A stretch of 64,000 nucleotides of DNA from Leisingera sp. M658 (lineage in GTDB: Bacteria; Pseudomonadota; Alphaproteobacteria; Rhodobacterales; Rhodobacteraceae): assembly GCF_025144145.1 (NCBI RefSeq), contig NZ_CP083546.1, forward strand, positions 571,001 through 635,000. The letters run 5' to 3'. The position numbers were made by a program, and so were the translations under genes. A model generated the notes under the pieces. That model had not been told where the DNA came from. It saw only the letters and a list, made by a program, of their open reading frames with translations, and ran no database searches. Position 1 is the first letter of the stretch. Each line of letters opens with the position of its first letter. Positions 9,808-17,610 of the stretch are shown here, piece after piece.

Positions 9808-10283
9808 TGTAGAACACGCGACTTGATCTGACATTTCTGCTCTGTTGGAGCGCAAGCATGGAGTGCCGATCAATGACGAGTATTCAGGATAAGATCATCA
9901 AACCGAAGCTGGGGCTGCTGGAACTTGCCAAGCAGCTCGGCAGCGTCTCGCAGGCCTGCACGGTGATGGGGTACAGCCGGGACAGCTTCTACCGCTTCAA
10001 GGAACTCTATGAACAGGGCGGCGAGCAGGCGCTGATGGATCTCAGCCGCCGCAAGCCGGTCCTGAAGAACCGGGGGCCGGAGCATGTCGAGCAGGCAGTG
10101 ATCGAGCTGGCCATCGAAAACCCGGCGCTGGGGCAGAAGCGCGCCTCGTGGGAGCTTCAGCAGCAGGGCATCATGGTGTCGTCTTCCGGCGTCCGCTCGA
10201 TCTGGCTGCGGAACGATCTGGAAACCATGAAGAAGCGGCTGAAGGCCTTGGAGGCCCTTGCCGCCCAGGACGGCATCCTGCTC
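9808..10283 (+). mobile_element. IS481-type insertion sequence fragment
   Basis: It begins with an IS481-like terminal repeat (TGTAGAACACGCGACTTG). The coding start at 9873 (MTSIQDKIIKPKLGLLELAK) gives the N-terminal helix-turn-helix region (CTVMGYSRDSFYRFKELYE) and RSIWLRNDLETMKKRLKALE. The catalytic domain is absent; the frame breaks into IS91-type transposase sequence after GILLTE. The fragment is wedged between an IS91-type recombinase and transposase. Confidence 0.8.
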
Positions 10284-11131
10284 ACCGAGAGGCGATCCCA
10301 AGCGCTTGGGTGCACGTTTCGGCATGACGTCCGTGTTGCACACTTGGGGATCGGCGATGACGCATCATCCCCACATTCACATGATCGTACCCGGTGGCAG
10401 TCTTTCACCGGACGGCTCCAGATGGGGCGCCTGCAAGCCGGGGTTCTTTTTACACGTCCGTGTCCTGTCGCGGCTGTTTCGCCGTCTGTTCATCGAAGGG
10501 TTGATGGCTCTGCACTGCACCGCACCGGGCAGCTTGCTTTCTTCGGCGACCTGAAGGGACTGGCGGATGCAGAGGCCTTTGTCAGATACCTCGCACCGCA
10601 GCGCAAAACCGAACGGGTGGTCTATGCCAAACCGCCCTTCGGCGGACCCGGGCAGGTGCTGGCCTATCTCAGCCGCTACACCCACCGTGGCGCCATCTCC
10701 AACAGCCGCCTCATCAGCGCGGATGCCCAGGCGGTGGCCTTTCGCTGGAAAGACTACCGCGTCAAATCAGGTGACCGCCAAAAGGTCATGCGCCTGAGCA
10801 CAGACGAGTTCATCTGCCGGTTCCTGATCCACGTCCTGCCCCCTTTCGGCAGATTTGGCTCTGCCAAATCGCCTGCCGGGCAATGGATGGCTTCCACCGC
10901 ATCCGTCACTACGGCCTGCAGGCCAGTTCCGCCCGCAAAGCCAATATCGCAAAAATACGGCAGCTACTTGAAGTGGAACAGACGCCGGAACCCAAGGAAA
11001 GCACCGAGATCATCCCGCTCACACTGCGCGAGCCGTGCCCTGACTGCGGTGGCCCCATGCGCATCATCGAGATCTTCCGGCGCGGCCAGAAACCAACCAC
11101 CCGCGCACCGCCAAGGAACCAGGCCGCATGA
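10284..11131 (+). pseudogene. IS91-type transposase, 5' truncated and interrupted
   Basis: It retains the HUH motif region (MTHHPHIHMIVPGG), the FLHVRVLSRLFRRLF segment, the two-tyrosine motif YLSRYTHR and the C-terminal HRIRHYGL and CPDCGGPM stretches. The zinc-ribbon N-terminus is missing. There are two frame breaks: a 5-bp duplication (TGCACTGCAC) near 10520 after LMALH, and a hairpin insert at 10841-10884 splitting HVLP from DGFHRIRHYGL. Confidence 0.82.
10841..10884 (+). repeat. hairpin insert type I, copy b (about 44 bp)
   Basis: Head CCCTTTCGGCAG, stem GATTTGGC with GCCAAATC (8 bp) around TCT, tail GCCTGCCGGGCAAT. It is inserted between Pro and Asp codons of the conserved HVLPDGFHRIRHYGL of IS91 transposases. 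The 3' flank is GGATGG. The end is uncertain by one base. Confidence 0.85.
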
Positions 11132-11522
11132 TGGAACGCAAATCAAATTGCTCAATAGCAGCCTGAGCCGGTGAGGCGGTTTTGGACAGTGCCGCCCTGC
11201 ACCGGATCATGCCGCAGCTCAAACATCCAGCAACGCGCACCGGGGAAATGGCGATGCCCGGATGCCTGACAGCGCTGAACAAGGCTCTTGGCACAAAGGA
11301 AAGAACCGCTTCCAATCGGTCAGCACTTCCCGGAAAATAACATCGGCGAAACGCTTTCCCCATAGACACCGGCCAGCTCCCGCGGCCTCCTCCTTGTCAG
11401 GGTTTCCCAACGCGGGCCACAGTCAGTACACGTCGATACCCCGCGCCATGGCACGCATCGAAAAACCTTAAAAGGACCGGCCTTTTTCCAAGTGGGGCCC
11501 AGTAGCCGCTTTGCCGTTAGTT
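11132..11522. other. IS91 downstream flank without a gene
   Basis: No convincing coding frame. The last part (about 11462-11496) contains AAAGG/CCTTT complementary runs that could terminate the leftward sulfatase transcript. The rest is probably the residual IS91 right end. Confidence 0.4.
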
Positions 11523-13154
11523 TCAGCCACTTGGGGTTTCCATCTTCCACGCCGCCAGAAGTTTCGGCAGCGCTTCGTTCCAGTCCAGCACTCCGGTGGC
11601 GTCTGCCCAGGTTTGGTACTGGCGGATCAGGTCGTTCTCAAGGGCGGGGGTAAGGCCCGCAAGGTTGGTCAGTTCGGTGCGGTCGGCCTCGATGTCGTAA
11701 AGCTCCCAAGGGCAATCATGCAGTCGAACCAGCTTGAACTGCCCCAGCCGGATCGCGGCGTTGCCTTCGTGCTCAAAGAAGATCGGTTGCTCGCGCTGCC
11801 AGTCCTTGCCTTGAAAATGGCTCATCAGCGATTCCCCCTGCAGCGGCTGGATTTCATGGCCGCCCATCTCGGTCTGATAGGCGGCGCCGGCGGCTTCCAG
11901 GATGGTCGGCAGGATATCGACCACATGACAGGGAGCATGAGCAGTTTTGCGCGGTTTAAATCCCTCTGGCCAGTGGGCAACCAGCGGAGTCGAGATGCCG
12001 CCCTCATGCACATAATGCTTGTACAGGCGGAAGGGCGCATTGGAGACATTGGCCCAGGGCTTGTCATAGCTCTGGAAGGTCTGGGCATCGCCCGGGCGCA
12101 GGTCGGTCACATTGCCCATGGTTATCTGCCTGCCGTCGTGCGTTTTGTCCGGGTAGAACTTCGCCCAGCCGTCCTCGGCCATGAACTCAGCGCAGCCGCC
12201 GTTGTCGCTCAGGAAGAGGATCAGCGTGTTGTCGAACTGCCCCAGCCGTTTCAGGGCCGAAATCAGTGTGCCAATCGACTGATCCATGCGGTCCACCATC
12301 GCCGCATAGGTGGCCATCTTGCTGGCTTCCCAATCCCGGTTCTTTTCCTGTTCCCAGCCATGCACGGTGCTGTCACGCGGGGAGATGTCCCAGCTCCGCT
12401 GGAAAATGCCCTGGCCGTTCATCGTTTCATGGCGTGCGGTGCGGATACGGTCCCAGCCTTTGGCATAGACGCCGTCGTATTTCGCAATGTCCTCAGGGTG
12501 GGCATGCAGCGGCCAGTGCGGCGCGGTATGGGCAAGGTAGAGGAAGAATGGCTTTTGGTCCGCCACCGCGCCTTCGATCATGCCGATGGCCTTATGGGTG
12601 ATGGCGTCGGTGAAGTAGAAATCATCCGGGAAGGTTTCGACCCGGCTGTCGTCCTCCAGCATGTAATGCGGCGAAAAGAAATGCGTCGCCCCGTCCATGA
12701 TTCCGTAAAAGCGGTCAAAGCCGCGCTGGCGCGGTGTCGGATGCTCAACATCGCCGATCCGCCAGTGGTCTACGCTGCGGGGTTCGAAGTCGCCAGCCAC
12801 ATGCCATTTGCCGGACATCAGTGTGGCATAGCCGCTGGCGCGCAGATGCTCGGCAATGGTGGCGCTGTCGTTGCGCAGGAATCCCTGATAGGCAGGCGTG
12901 CCCAGATTGGCGCCCATATGTCCGACGCCGGCGTTATGCGGGTAGAGCCCGGTCAGCAGCGACGCCCGCGTCGGGCAGCAGCGGGCACAGTTGTACATCG
13001 CAGACAGCATCACGCCGCCCCGCGCGAGGGAGTCGATGTTGGGGGTCTGGATTTCCGACCCGGTGCAGCCGAGATCGGCAAACCCCATGTCGTCCGCGAG
13101 GATCAGGATAACATTGGGGCGACTGATTTCTGCCTGAGGGTTGTTGTTAGTCAT
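11523..13154 (-). CDS. sulfatase (arylsulfatase-type, formylglycine-dependent)
   Basis: The 543-aa alkaline-phosphatase-superfamily sulfatase hydrolyses sulfate esters. The metal-binding start is NVILILADDMGFADLG; the active-site motif CCPTRASLLTG fits CxPxR with the first Cys as the formylglycine residue. SGKWHVAG, LYLAHTAPHWPLHAHPED and LFLSDNGG are further conserved blocks. No signal peptide is visible, so a cytoplasmic location is likely. It is followed on the same strand by a TauD-type dioxygenase and divergent from a LysR gene, suggesting sulfate-ester/sulfonate use. The three-gene set is hemmed in by IS remnants. Confidence 0.9.
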   Translation of the reverse strand: MTNNNPQAEISRPNVILILADDMGFADLGCTGSEIQTPNIDSLARGGVMLSAMYNCARCCPTRASLLTGLYPHNAGVGHMGANLGTPAYQGFLRNDSATIAEHLRASGYATLMSGKWHVAGDFEPRSVDHWRIGDVEHPTPRQRGFDRFYGIMDGATHFFSPHYMLEDDSRVETFPDDFYFTDAITHKAIGMIEGAVADQKPFFLYLAHTAPHWPLHAHPEDIAKYDGVYAKGWDRIRTARHETMNGQGIFQRSWDISPRDSTVHGWEQEKNRDWEASKMATYAAMVDRMDQSIGTLISALKRLGQFDNTLILFLSDNGGCAEFMAEDGWAKFYPDKTHDGRQITMGNVTDLRPGDAQTFQSYDKPWANVSNAPFRLYKHYVHEGGISTPLVAHWPEGFKPRKTAHAPCHVVDILPTILEAAGAAYQTEMGGHEIQPLQGESLMSHFQGKDWQREQPIFFEHEGNAAIRLGQFKLVRLHDCPWELYDIEADRTELTNLAGLTPALENDLIRQYQTWADATGVLDWNEALPKLLAAWKMETPSG

Positions 13155-13174
13155 ACCGGTACATTCACTAAGAC

Positions 13175-14011
13175 TCAGGCTGCGGGAATGGTCGCAAGCG
13201 GGCCGCCCTCAACGGTGACCCGATGCATCAGGCGGCGGAAGCCGTGATAGTCATTGATCGCCTTGTGCCAGGTGGCGCGGTTATCCCACATGGTAATGTC
13301 ACCGGCCCGCCAGCGCACGCGGCATTGAAACTCCGGTTGCTGGCAGTGGGCATAAAGCATGGCCAGAAGCGCCGAGGATTCTTCCGGGTTCAGCCCTTCA
13401 ATGCGGGTGGTGAAGACCGGGTTCACAAAGAGGCCGCGCCGTCCGCTCAGCGGATGGGTGATGACCACCGGATGACGGACATCCTGGGTGGCGGCCTTTG
13501 CATTGCCCAGACGGCCCGATTTCACCGCCTCGCTGTCCATCGCGGCGGCGCCGAACACATGCCGCGAGGAATGCAAGGCCGTCAGACCATCAAGAAACCT
13601 GCGCATCGGCTCTGAAAGCGCCTCATAGGCGGCGCCCATGGAGACAAACAGCGTGTCGCCGCCATAGGGCGGCATCTCGATGGCGTGAAGAATAGAGCCC
13701 ATCGCCGGTTCCTGATCATAGGAATGATCGGTATGCCACCCCTCACCAACGGCCTCTGTCTGGTCCTTCTCTTTCAGGACCGTGGCGATTTCCGGGTGGC
13801 CCTCAACCGGCTTGAAGAACCGGTTGACATTCACAGGTCCAAAACGGCGGGCAAAAGCCAGGTGATCCCCCGGTCCGGCGGTCTGCCCCCGCAGCACGAT
13901 CACCGAATACTCCGCAAAGGCGTCCCGGATGGCGCTGAAATCCTCGCTGCGGCGGATATCCGCCCCCAGGATTTCCGCACCTAGCCCGCCGGTCATTGGC
14001 AAAATGTCCAT
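13175..14011 (-). CDS. TauD/TfdA-family Fe(II)/2-oxoglutarate dioxygenase
   Basis: The 278-aa protein belongs to the taurine/alkylsulfate dioxygenase family, which releases sulfite or sulfate oxidatively. The HxD iron motif is in GWHTDHSYDQEPA, and the distal His and Arg lie in TMWDNRATWHKAINDYHGFRR. ATG 14011 is preceded by CGGAGGATATC, a strong ribosome site, so the longer upstream frame is excluded. It lies 20 bp upstream of the sulfatase on the same strand and probably forms an operon with it. The natural substrate cannot be read from sequence. Confidence 0.88.
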   Translation of the reverse strand: MDILPMTGGLGAEILGADIRRSEDFSAIRDAFAEYSVIVLRGQTAGPGDHLAFARRFGPVNVNRFFKPVEGHPEIATVLKEKDQTEAVGEGWHTDHSYDQEPAMGSILHAIEMPPYGGDTLFVSMGAAYEALSEPMRRFLDGLTALHSSRHVFGAAAMDSEAVKSGRLGNAKAATQDVRHPVVITHPLSGRRGLFVNPVFTTRIEGLNPEESSALLAMLYAHCQQPEFQCRVRWRAGDITMWDNRATWHKAINDYHGFRRLMHRVTVEGGPLATIPAA

Positions 14012-14101
14012 GATATCCTCCGCTGTTACCTGCAGGCAGCATAGGGCCTGCCCAAAAGCTGGAAAAACTGATTTAATCTGTTTCAAAGAGAGATTTTCCC
14101 A

Positions 14102-15040
14102 ATGGTTCGCTTCACCCTTCGCCAACTCACCTACCTGACGGAAACCGCACGGCAGGGCGGTATTGCCCAGGCGGCGCGGCAGCTGAATGTCTCTGCCGCA
14201 GCCGTCGCCTCGGCTCTGGATAAGCTGGAGGCCGCCACCGGCCTGACCCTGTTTGACCGGTTTCCGGCACAAGGCATGCGGCTGACCCGCGCTGGCGAGA
14301 CGTTCGCCACCCAGGCCGAGGCGCTGCTGGTACAGGCCTCGGCGCTGGACCGACGGGCCGCGGATCTTGCGTCAGGCCGCGCTGGCAGGATCCACATCGG
14401 CACCCATCACGCACTGGCGCAGCAGATCGTGCTGCCTGCGGTGCTTGCTTTCCGCGAAAACCATCCGGGCGTTCGTATCGAGGTGAAGGAAGCGGACTAT
14501 CCGGCATTGGTGGCCGCGCTGGACGCTGGCGAGGTGGATGCGCTGGTGGTCTTTGACCAGGGGTTCGATCCCGGTCGGCATGAGGTTGAAGTGCTATTGG
14601 AGCTGCCGCCCTTGGTTCTGTTGTCAGGCTCACACCCCTTGGCAGCGAAAGCCCGGATCAGCCTGTCCGACCTGACCGGTCTGCCCTATATCTCCGTCTC
14701 GCCTGCTGGCCCCGGGCCAAGCTACCTGCAACTGCTGCAGGCCGCGGGCGTTCACCCCGAGGTTCCGTTCCAGTCCCAATCGCGCGAGCTGGTGCAGGCT
14801 TACGTGGGCAAGGGGTTCGGTTTCACGCTTGCAGGCTTCCCGCCCAAACAGGACTGCACAACTGAAGGCGACCCCATCGTTGCGCGGCCGCTCAAGGAAA
14901 GCATTGGTCATTACAGGGTGGTGATAGCCCGCTCACGCCAAGCAGTGCAAACAGCGCTGATTGACCGGTTTCTAGAGGTCTGCAGGTCGCCGATCTCTGT
15001 CTCAGACCTTGCAGGTATCCAAAGCTCTGCAAACCTTTGA
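14102..15040 (+). CDS. LysR-family transcriptional regulator
   Basis: The 312-aa protein has an N-terminal winged helix-turn-helix (FTLRQLTYLTETARQGGIAQ, then AARQLNVSAAAVASALDKLE) and a periplasmic-binding-like effector domain. It is divergent from the dioxygenase-sulfatase pair with a 90-bp shared intergenic region, the usual layout for a LysR regulator and its targets; it is therefore a candidate sulfur-ester-responsive regulator (inference from position). Confidence 0.88.
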   Translation: MVRFTLRQLTYLTETARQGGIAQAARQLNVSAAAVASALDKLEAATGLTLFDRFPAQGMRLTRAGETFATQAEALLVQASALDRRAADLASGRAGRIHIGTHHALAQQIVLPAVLAFRENHPGVRIEVKEADYPALVAALDAGEVDALVVFDQGFDPGRHEVEVLLELPPLVLLSGSHPLAAKARISLSDLTGLPYISVSPAGPGPSYLQLLQAAGVHPEVPFQSQSRELVQAYVGKGFGFTLAGFPPKQDCTTEGDPIVARPLKESIGHYRVVIARSRQAVQTALIDRFLEVCRSPISVSDLAGIQSSANL

Positions 15041-15443
15041 TGCTGCCGTTCGTCTTTTCTGCAGCATCAGTCAGAATGAGCTCAGTGCCGTCGAATGCCA
15101 ACGCAGCAGGCGCCGCGGTAGGGACAGGCCGGAACCGGCCATCAGCGAAATGGGCTAAACCCTTGAACTTCAGCGGGCTCTTTGTAAGCGTTGCCCCCGC
15201 CCCACGCGGGATCAGCTTGACGGCTGGAAATTCCAGGGGAGGAGCTCGTCGAGCTGGCTGGCAGGGTGACCTGCAGCGATGGCTTCGAGGGTGGCCTGGA
15301 GGCAGGCGAAGGGCTCGGCGCCGTTGATCTTTGCTGTGGCGATGAGCGAAGCGATGCGGCCCCAGGCGCGGCCGCCTTCATCATGGCCGGCGAATAGCGC
15401 GTTCTTTCTTGTCAGGGCGATCGGGCGGATCAGGTTCTCGCAC

Positions 15444-15484
15444 CGCTGCCCGGCAGGCGATTGCGAAGCAATCTGCCGAGAGGG
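15444..15484 (-). repeat. hairpin insert type I, copy c (41 bp)
   Basis: On the minus strand: head CCCTCTCGGCAG, stem GATTGC with GCAATC around TTC, tail GCCTGCCGGGCAGCG. It lies in tnpC between SNA and ENLIRP, next to the presumed catalytic Glu. The 3' flank is GTGCGAG. Confidence 0.88.
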
Positions 15485-15750
15485 GCATTGGAGCCGGTCC
15501 CGGCGCGGCCGTCGTGAAGGAAGGTCTGCAGCCCGCCCCACTGGCGGTGGATATAGGCCAGCTTCTCACCGAGACGCGACTTTGAGGAGATCCGGCGGCG
15601 CTGGTTTTGCAGCCATTCTCCGAACCCGGCGACCAGCGGCGCAGTGCGGGCCTGCCGGGCCGACAGCCGCTGGCCGGGACCCATGCCGCGGATCTCAGCC
15701 TCGATGCGGTAAAGCTCCGCAATCCGGCGCAGCCCCTCGGCGGCGATCGT

Positions 15751-15778
15751 CATGCCGGAGGCGTGCTTCCAGCACGGT
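15751..15778 (+). repeat. hairpin insert type II, copy k (28 bp)
   Basis: On the plus strand: CATGCCGGAGGC followed by a perfect 6-bp stem CGTGCT with AGCACG around TCC. It splits EVFDRDG from TIAAEGLRRI in tnpC and shifts the frame. TGCCGGAGGCG is shared with the insert at 48601-48624. Confidence 0.75.
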
Positions 15779-15901
15779 GCCGTCGCGGTCGAAGACCTCC
15801 TTCAGCTTCCTGCGGGCATGCGCCCAGCAATACGCGACGGTGACCGGCGCGCCGCCTTTCCGCGAGGGGCGCGTCAGCCGGTTGCAGCCGGTATAGCCAT
15901 C

Positions 15902-15942
15902 TGTCACCCGGCAGGCGCATCCGCAGGATGCTGCCGGGAGGG
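15902..15942 (-). repeat. hairpin insert type I, copy d (41 bp)
   Basis: On the minus strand: head CCCTCCCGGCAG, stem GCATCC with GGATGC around TGC, tail GCCTGCCGGGTGACA. It separates GFDGILQL from DGYTGCNRL in tnpC, immediately before a presumed catalytic Asp. The 3' flank is GATGGC. Confidence 0.88.
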
Positions 15943-16134
15943 CAGCTGCAGGATGCCATCAAAGCCCTGCAGGATCTGTTCCGCGTTCTGCCCGGCGCGG
16001 CCGGGAGCATAGGTGAACACCACGCCGGGCGGGTCATCGCCGCCCCATCCCCTGTCGTCCCGGGCCAGGGCCCAGAGATCCCCGGTCTTTGTCCGGCCGC
16101 GGCCCGGGTCCAGGACCGGCGCCGTGGTCTCGTC

Positions 16135-16175
16135 TATTACCCGGCAGGCGCATGCGACGCATGCTGCCGAGAGGG
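16135..16175 (-). repeat. hairpin insert type I, copy e (41 bp)
   Basis: On the minus strand: head CCCTCTCGGCAG, stem GCATGC with GCATGC around GTC, tail GCCTGCCGGGTAATA. It separates GSGKLFM from DETTAPVLD in tnpC, immediately before a presumed catalytic Asp. The 3' flank is GACGAG. Confidence 0.9.
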
Positions 16176-16472
16176 CATGAACAGCTTGCCCGAGCCCTTC
16201 AGGTGCTCGGCCAGCCGGTCGACTACGGGACCGAGGTGGAAGGCGGCTGTCCCCACCCAATCGGCGAGCGTGCTGCGGTGCAGGTCGGTCCCGGAGCGGG
16301 CCAGGATCTGGCTCTGGCGGTATAACGGCAGATGATCCGAGAATTTGCTGACCAGAACATGCGCGATGGCGTCCTCGGTCGGCAAACCGCCCTCGATCAG
16401 GTGCGCGGGGGCCGGTGCCTGGGTGACGCCCTCGGCGCAGGCGCGGCAGGCATACTTGGGCCGGGCAGTGAC

Positions 16473-16509
16473 CCCTCTCGTGCATGTAAACATGCACTGC
16501 CGGGCAGTG
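16473..16509 (+). repeat. hairpin insert type I, copy f (37 bp)
   Basis: On the plus strand, opposite to tnpC: head CCCTCTC, stem GTGCATGT with ACATGCAC (8 bp, AA loop), tail CTGCCGGGCAGTG. It separates AQLRVI from VTARPKYACRACAEG in tnpC. The 3' flank is AATGAC. Confidence 0.88.
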
Positions 16510-16791
16510 AATGACGCGGAGCTGCGCGGGAATAATATCCAGCCGCTCGGTGCGGTCGTCACGCCAAAGGCGTGCCTGCGGCACGACGCCGATCCGGTGC
16601 ATCTCGCCGCACCCGCATGGGCAGTCCAGGCTGTCCGGCTCGATCACCCTCTCGATCCGCGGCAGGTCCTTGGGCAGATTGCCCCGGTTGCGGCGGGCTG
16701 GCTTGCGCGGCGCCGGACCGGTGGATGTCTGCGTGTTTTGCTGGATCTCAACCTCGGCCACTGCGGTCTCGAGATCCTCGAAGGCCAGCTG

Positions 16792-16835
16792 CCGGCCGCC
16801 ATTGTCGCTCGAACCAATGGCGCATCAATGGCTTG
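16792..16835 (-). repeat. hairpin insert type III, copy m (44 bp)
   Basis: On the minus strand it carries a 7-bp stem GCCATTG with CAATGGC around a 10-nt loop, with a further CCATTG upstream. It separates RPERLSEE from QLAFEDLETAVAE in tnpC. It lacks the type I head and tail and may be a distinct element. Confidence 0.65.
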
Positions 16836-17012
16836 CTCCTCGCTCAGCCTCTCCGGCCGTTTGCCACGCACGGCCTGGTTCAGCTCGGCAACGAGGTGCT
16901 CCAGGCGTTTGTTCGCCTCCCTGAGCGCATCCCGCTCGCGCAGCACCGCCAGGACAGCGTCACGCTGGTCTGCGGGAAGGGCAGAAAGGTCGATGGGCGG
17001 GGTGCTGGACAT

Positions 17013-17247
17013 GGCCGGACCATACCCTGATCCACCCCTCTGGACGCAGGCTTTCGGCTGCCCGAGTCACTCTGCCACAGCCGGGCGCCGCGCCTCCAGC
17101 GGCCGCACCCGCCACGCCATTCACAGTCGCGCCCGGTTCGAGCGTATCCGCCACTGCCTGGGCCTTGGCTTCATCCGGCCACCGCCGGTGACCCGACGCG
17201 TAGATCTCCACGCCCAACGATTTGAGAAACGAATTTGCAGCGCACAT
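17013..17247 (-). pseudogene. IS66 TnpA remnant
   Basis: From ATG 17247 the frame reads MCAANSFLKSLGVEIYASGH then RRWPDEAKAQAVADTLEPGA, the start of an IS66 TnpA (RRWxxExK...GATVxxVA pattern), then loses similarity and runs into the tnpC start. The usual tnpB is absent, so the element is internally deleted. Confidence 0.65.
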
Positions 17248-17332
17248 TGTGAAACGAACTCCCCACTGTGAGATGTGCAAGATCTCGCAGCACGGGATAG
17301 GCGCTACAACGTGGGGCCGGGACAGCACTTAC

Positions 17333-17610
17333 GGGTCATTGAATTCCCTAAGTTTACTTCTCCCGAGTTAAGCTAAAGACGAAATGTTAGATGGACAAAA
17401 AAACCCTGAAAAACCACCCGGCAAAAAAACGGTCGTTTTTATCACTGACCACCCCTACACCAGAGTCATGGAAAAATATCGTGCCACAAACCTTTGGCAA
17501 AACTCAGCTTGATTTTGTCACGTTTTTGGCCGTCTGTTGAAGGCCGGACCTTCGTTCACTGATCCTCCGTTTTCCTAAACATAACGGCGGGCCACTTCAG
17601 TGGGGGAGGA
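17333..17610. other. AT-rich gap without a gene
   Basis: Noticeably AT-richer than its surroundings, especially 17350-17520, with no coding frame. TGATCCTCC at 17561-17569 and its complement GGAGGATCA at 17605-17613 form an inverted repeat, perhaps an IS terminus that cut the adjacent IS1182 copy. Confidence 0.4.

Larger units (their letters stand above)
15212..17012 (-). pseudogene. tnpC: IS66 transposase TnpC split by six hairpin inserts
   Basis: Read leftwards from MSSTPPIDLSALPADQRDAV (ATG 17012) through CPCGCGEM, YACRACAEG, HLPLYRQSQILARSG and AYCWAHARRKLKEVF to DELLPWNFQPSS and a stop at 15212. Six inserts interrupt it: 44 bp (16792), 37 bp (16473), 41 bp (16135), 41 bp (15902), 28 bp (15751) and 41 bp (15444). 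The gene spans 1801 bp; minus 232 bp of inserts it is 1569 bp, 523 codons with stop, in one open frame. Three inserts sit directly at the presumed DDE residues: before DETTAP, before DGYTG, and at the ENLIRP glutamate. I saw no other frameshift or stop. Confidence 0.88.
15184..17332 (-). mobile_element. IS66-type insertion sequence carrying six hairpin inserts
   Basis: The ends are imperfect inverted repeats typical of IS66: GTAAGCGTTGCC at the left and, on the complement of the right end, GTAAGTGCTGTC, both running on to CCCCACG. It contains tnpC (with six inserts) and a short tnpA remnant; tnpB is missing. The 8-bp flanks (GGCTCTTT and GGGTCATT) are similar but not an exact target duplication. 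Confidence 0.82.

Noticed and set aside
10505..10535. TGCACTGCAC 5-bp duplication in the IS91 transposase as an excision footprint of a hairpin insert
   Set aside because: A 5-bp slip is equally likely and no head or tail remnants of the insert remain there.
11511..13247. Open frame of about 578 codons on the plus strand across the sulfatase
   Set aside because: Antisense of a gene with clear sulfatase motifs; no domain of its own.
15176..17340. 8-bp target duplication of the IS66 element
   Set aside because: Flanks GGCTCTTT and GGGTCATT match at only six of eight positions, so the duplication is not secure.
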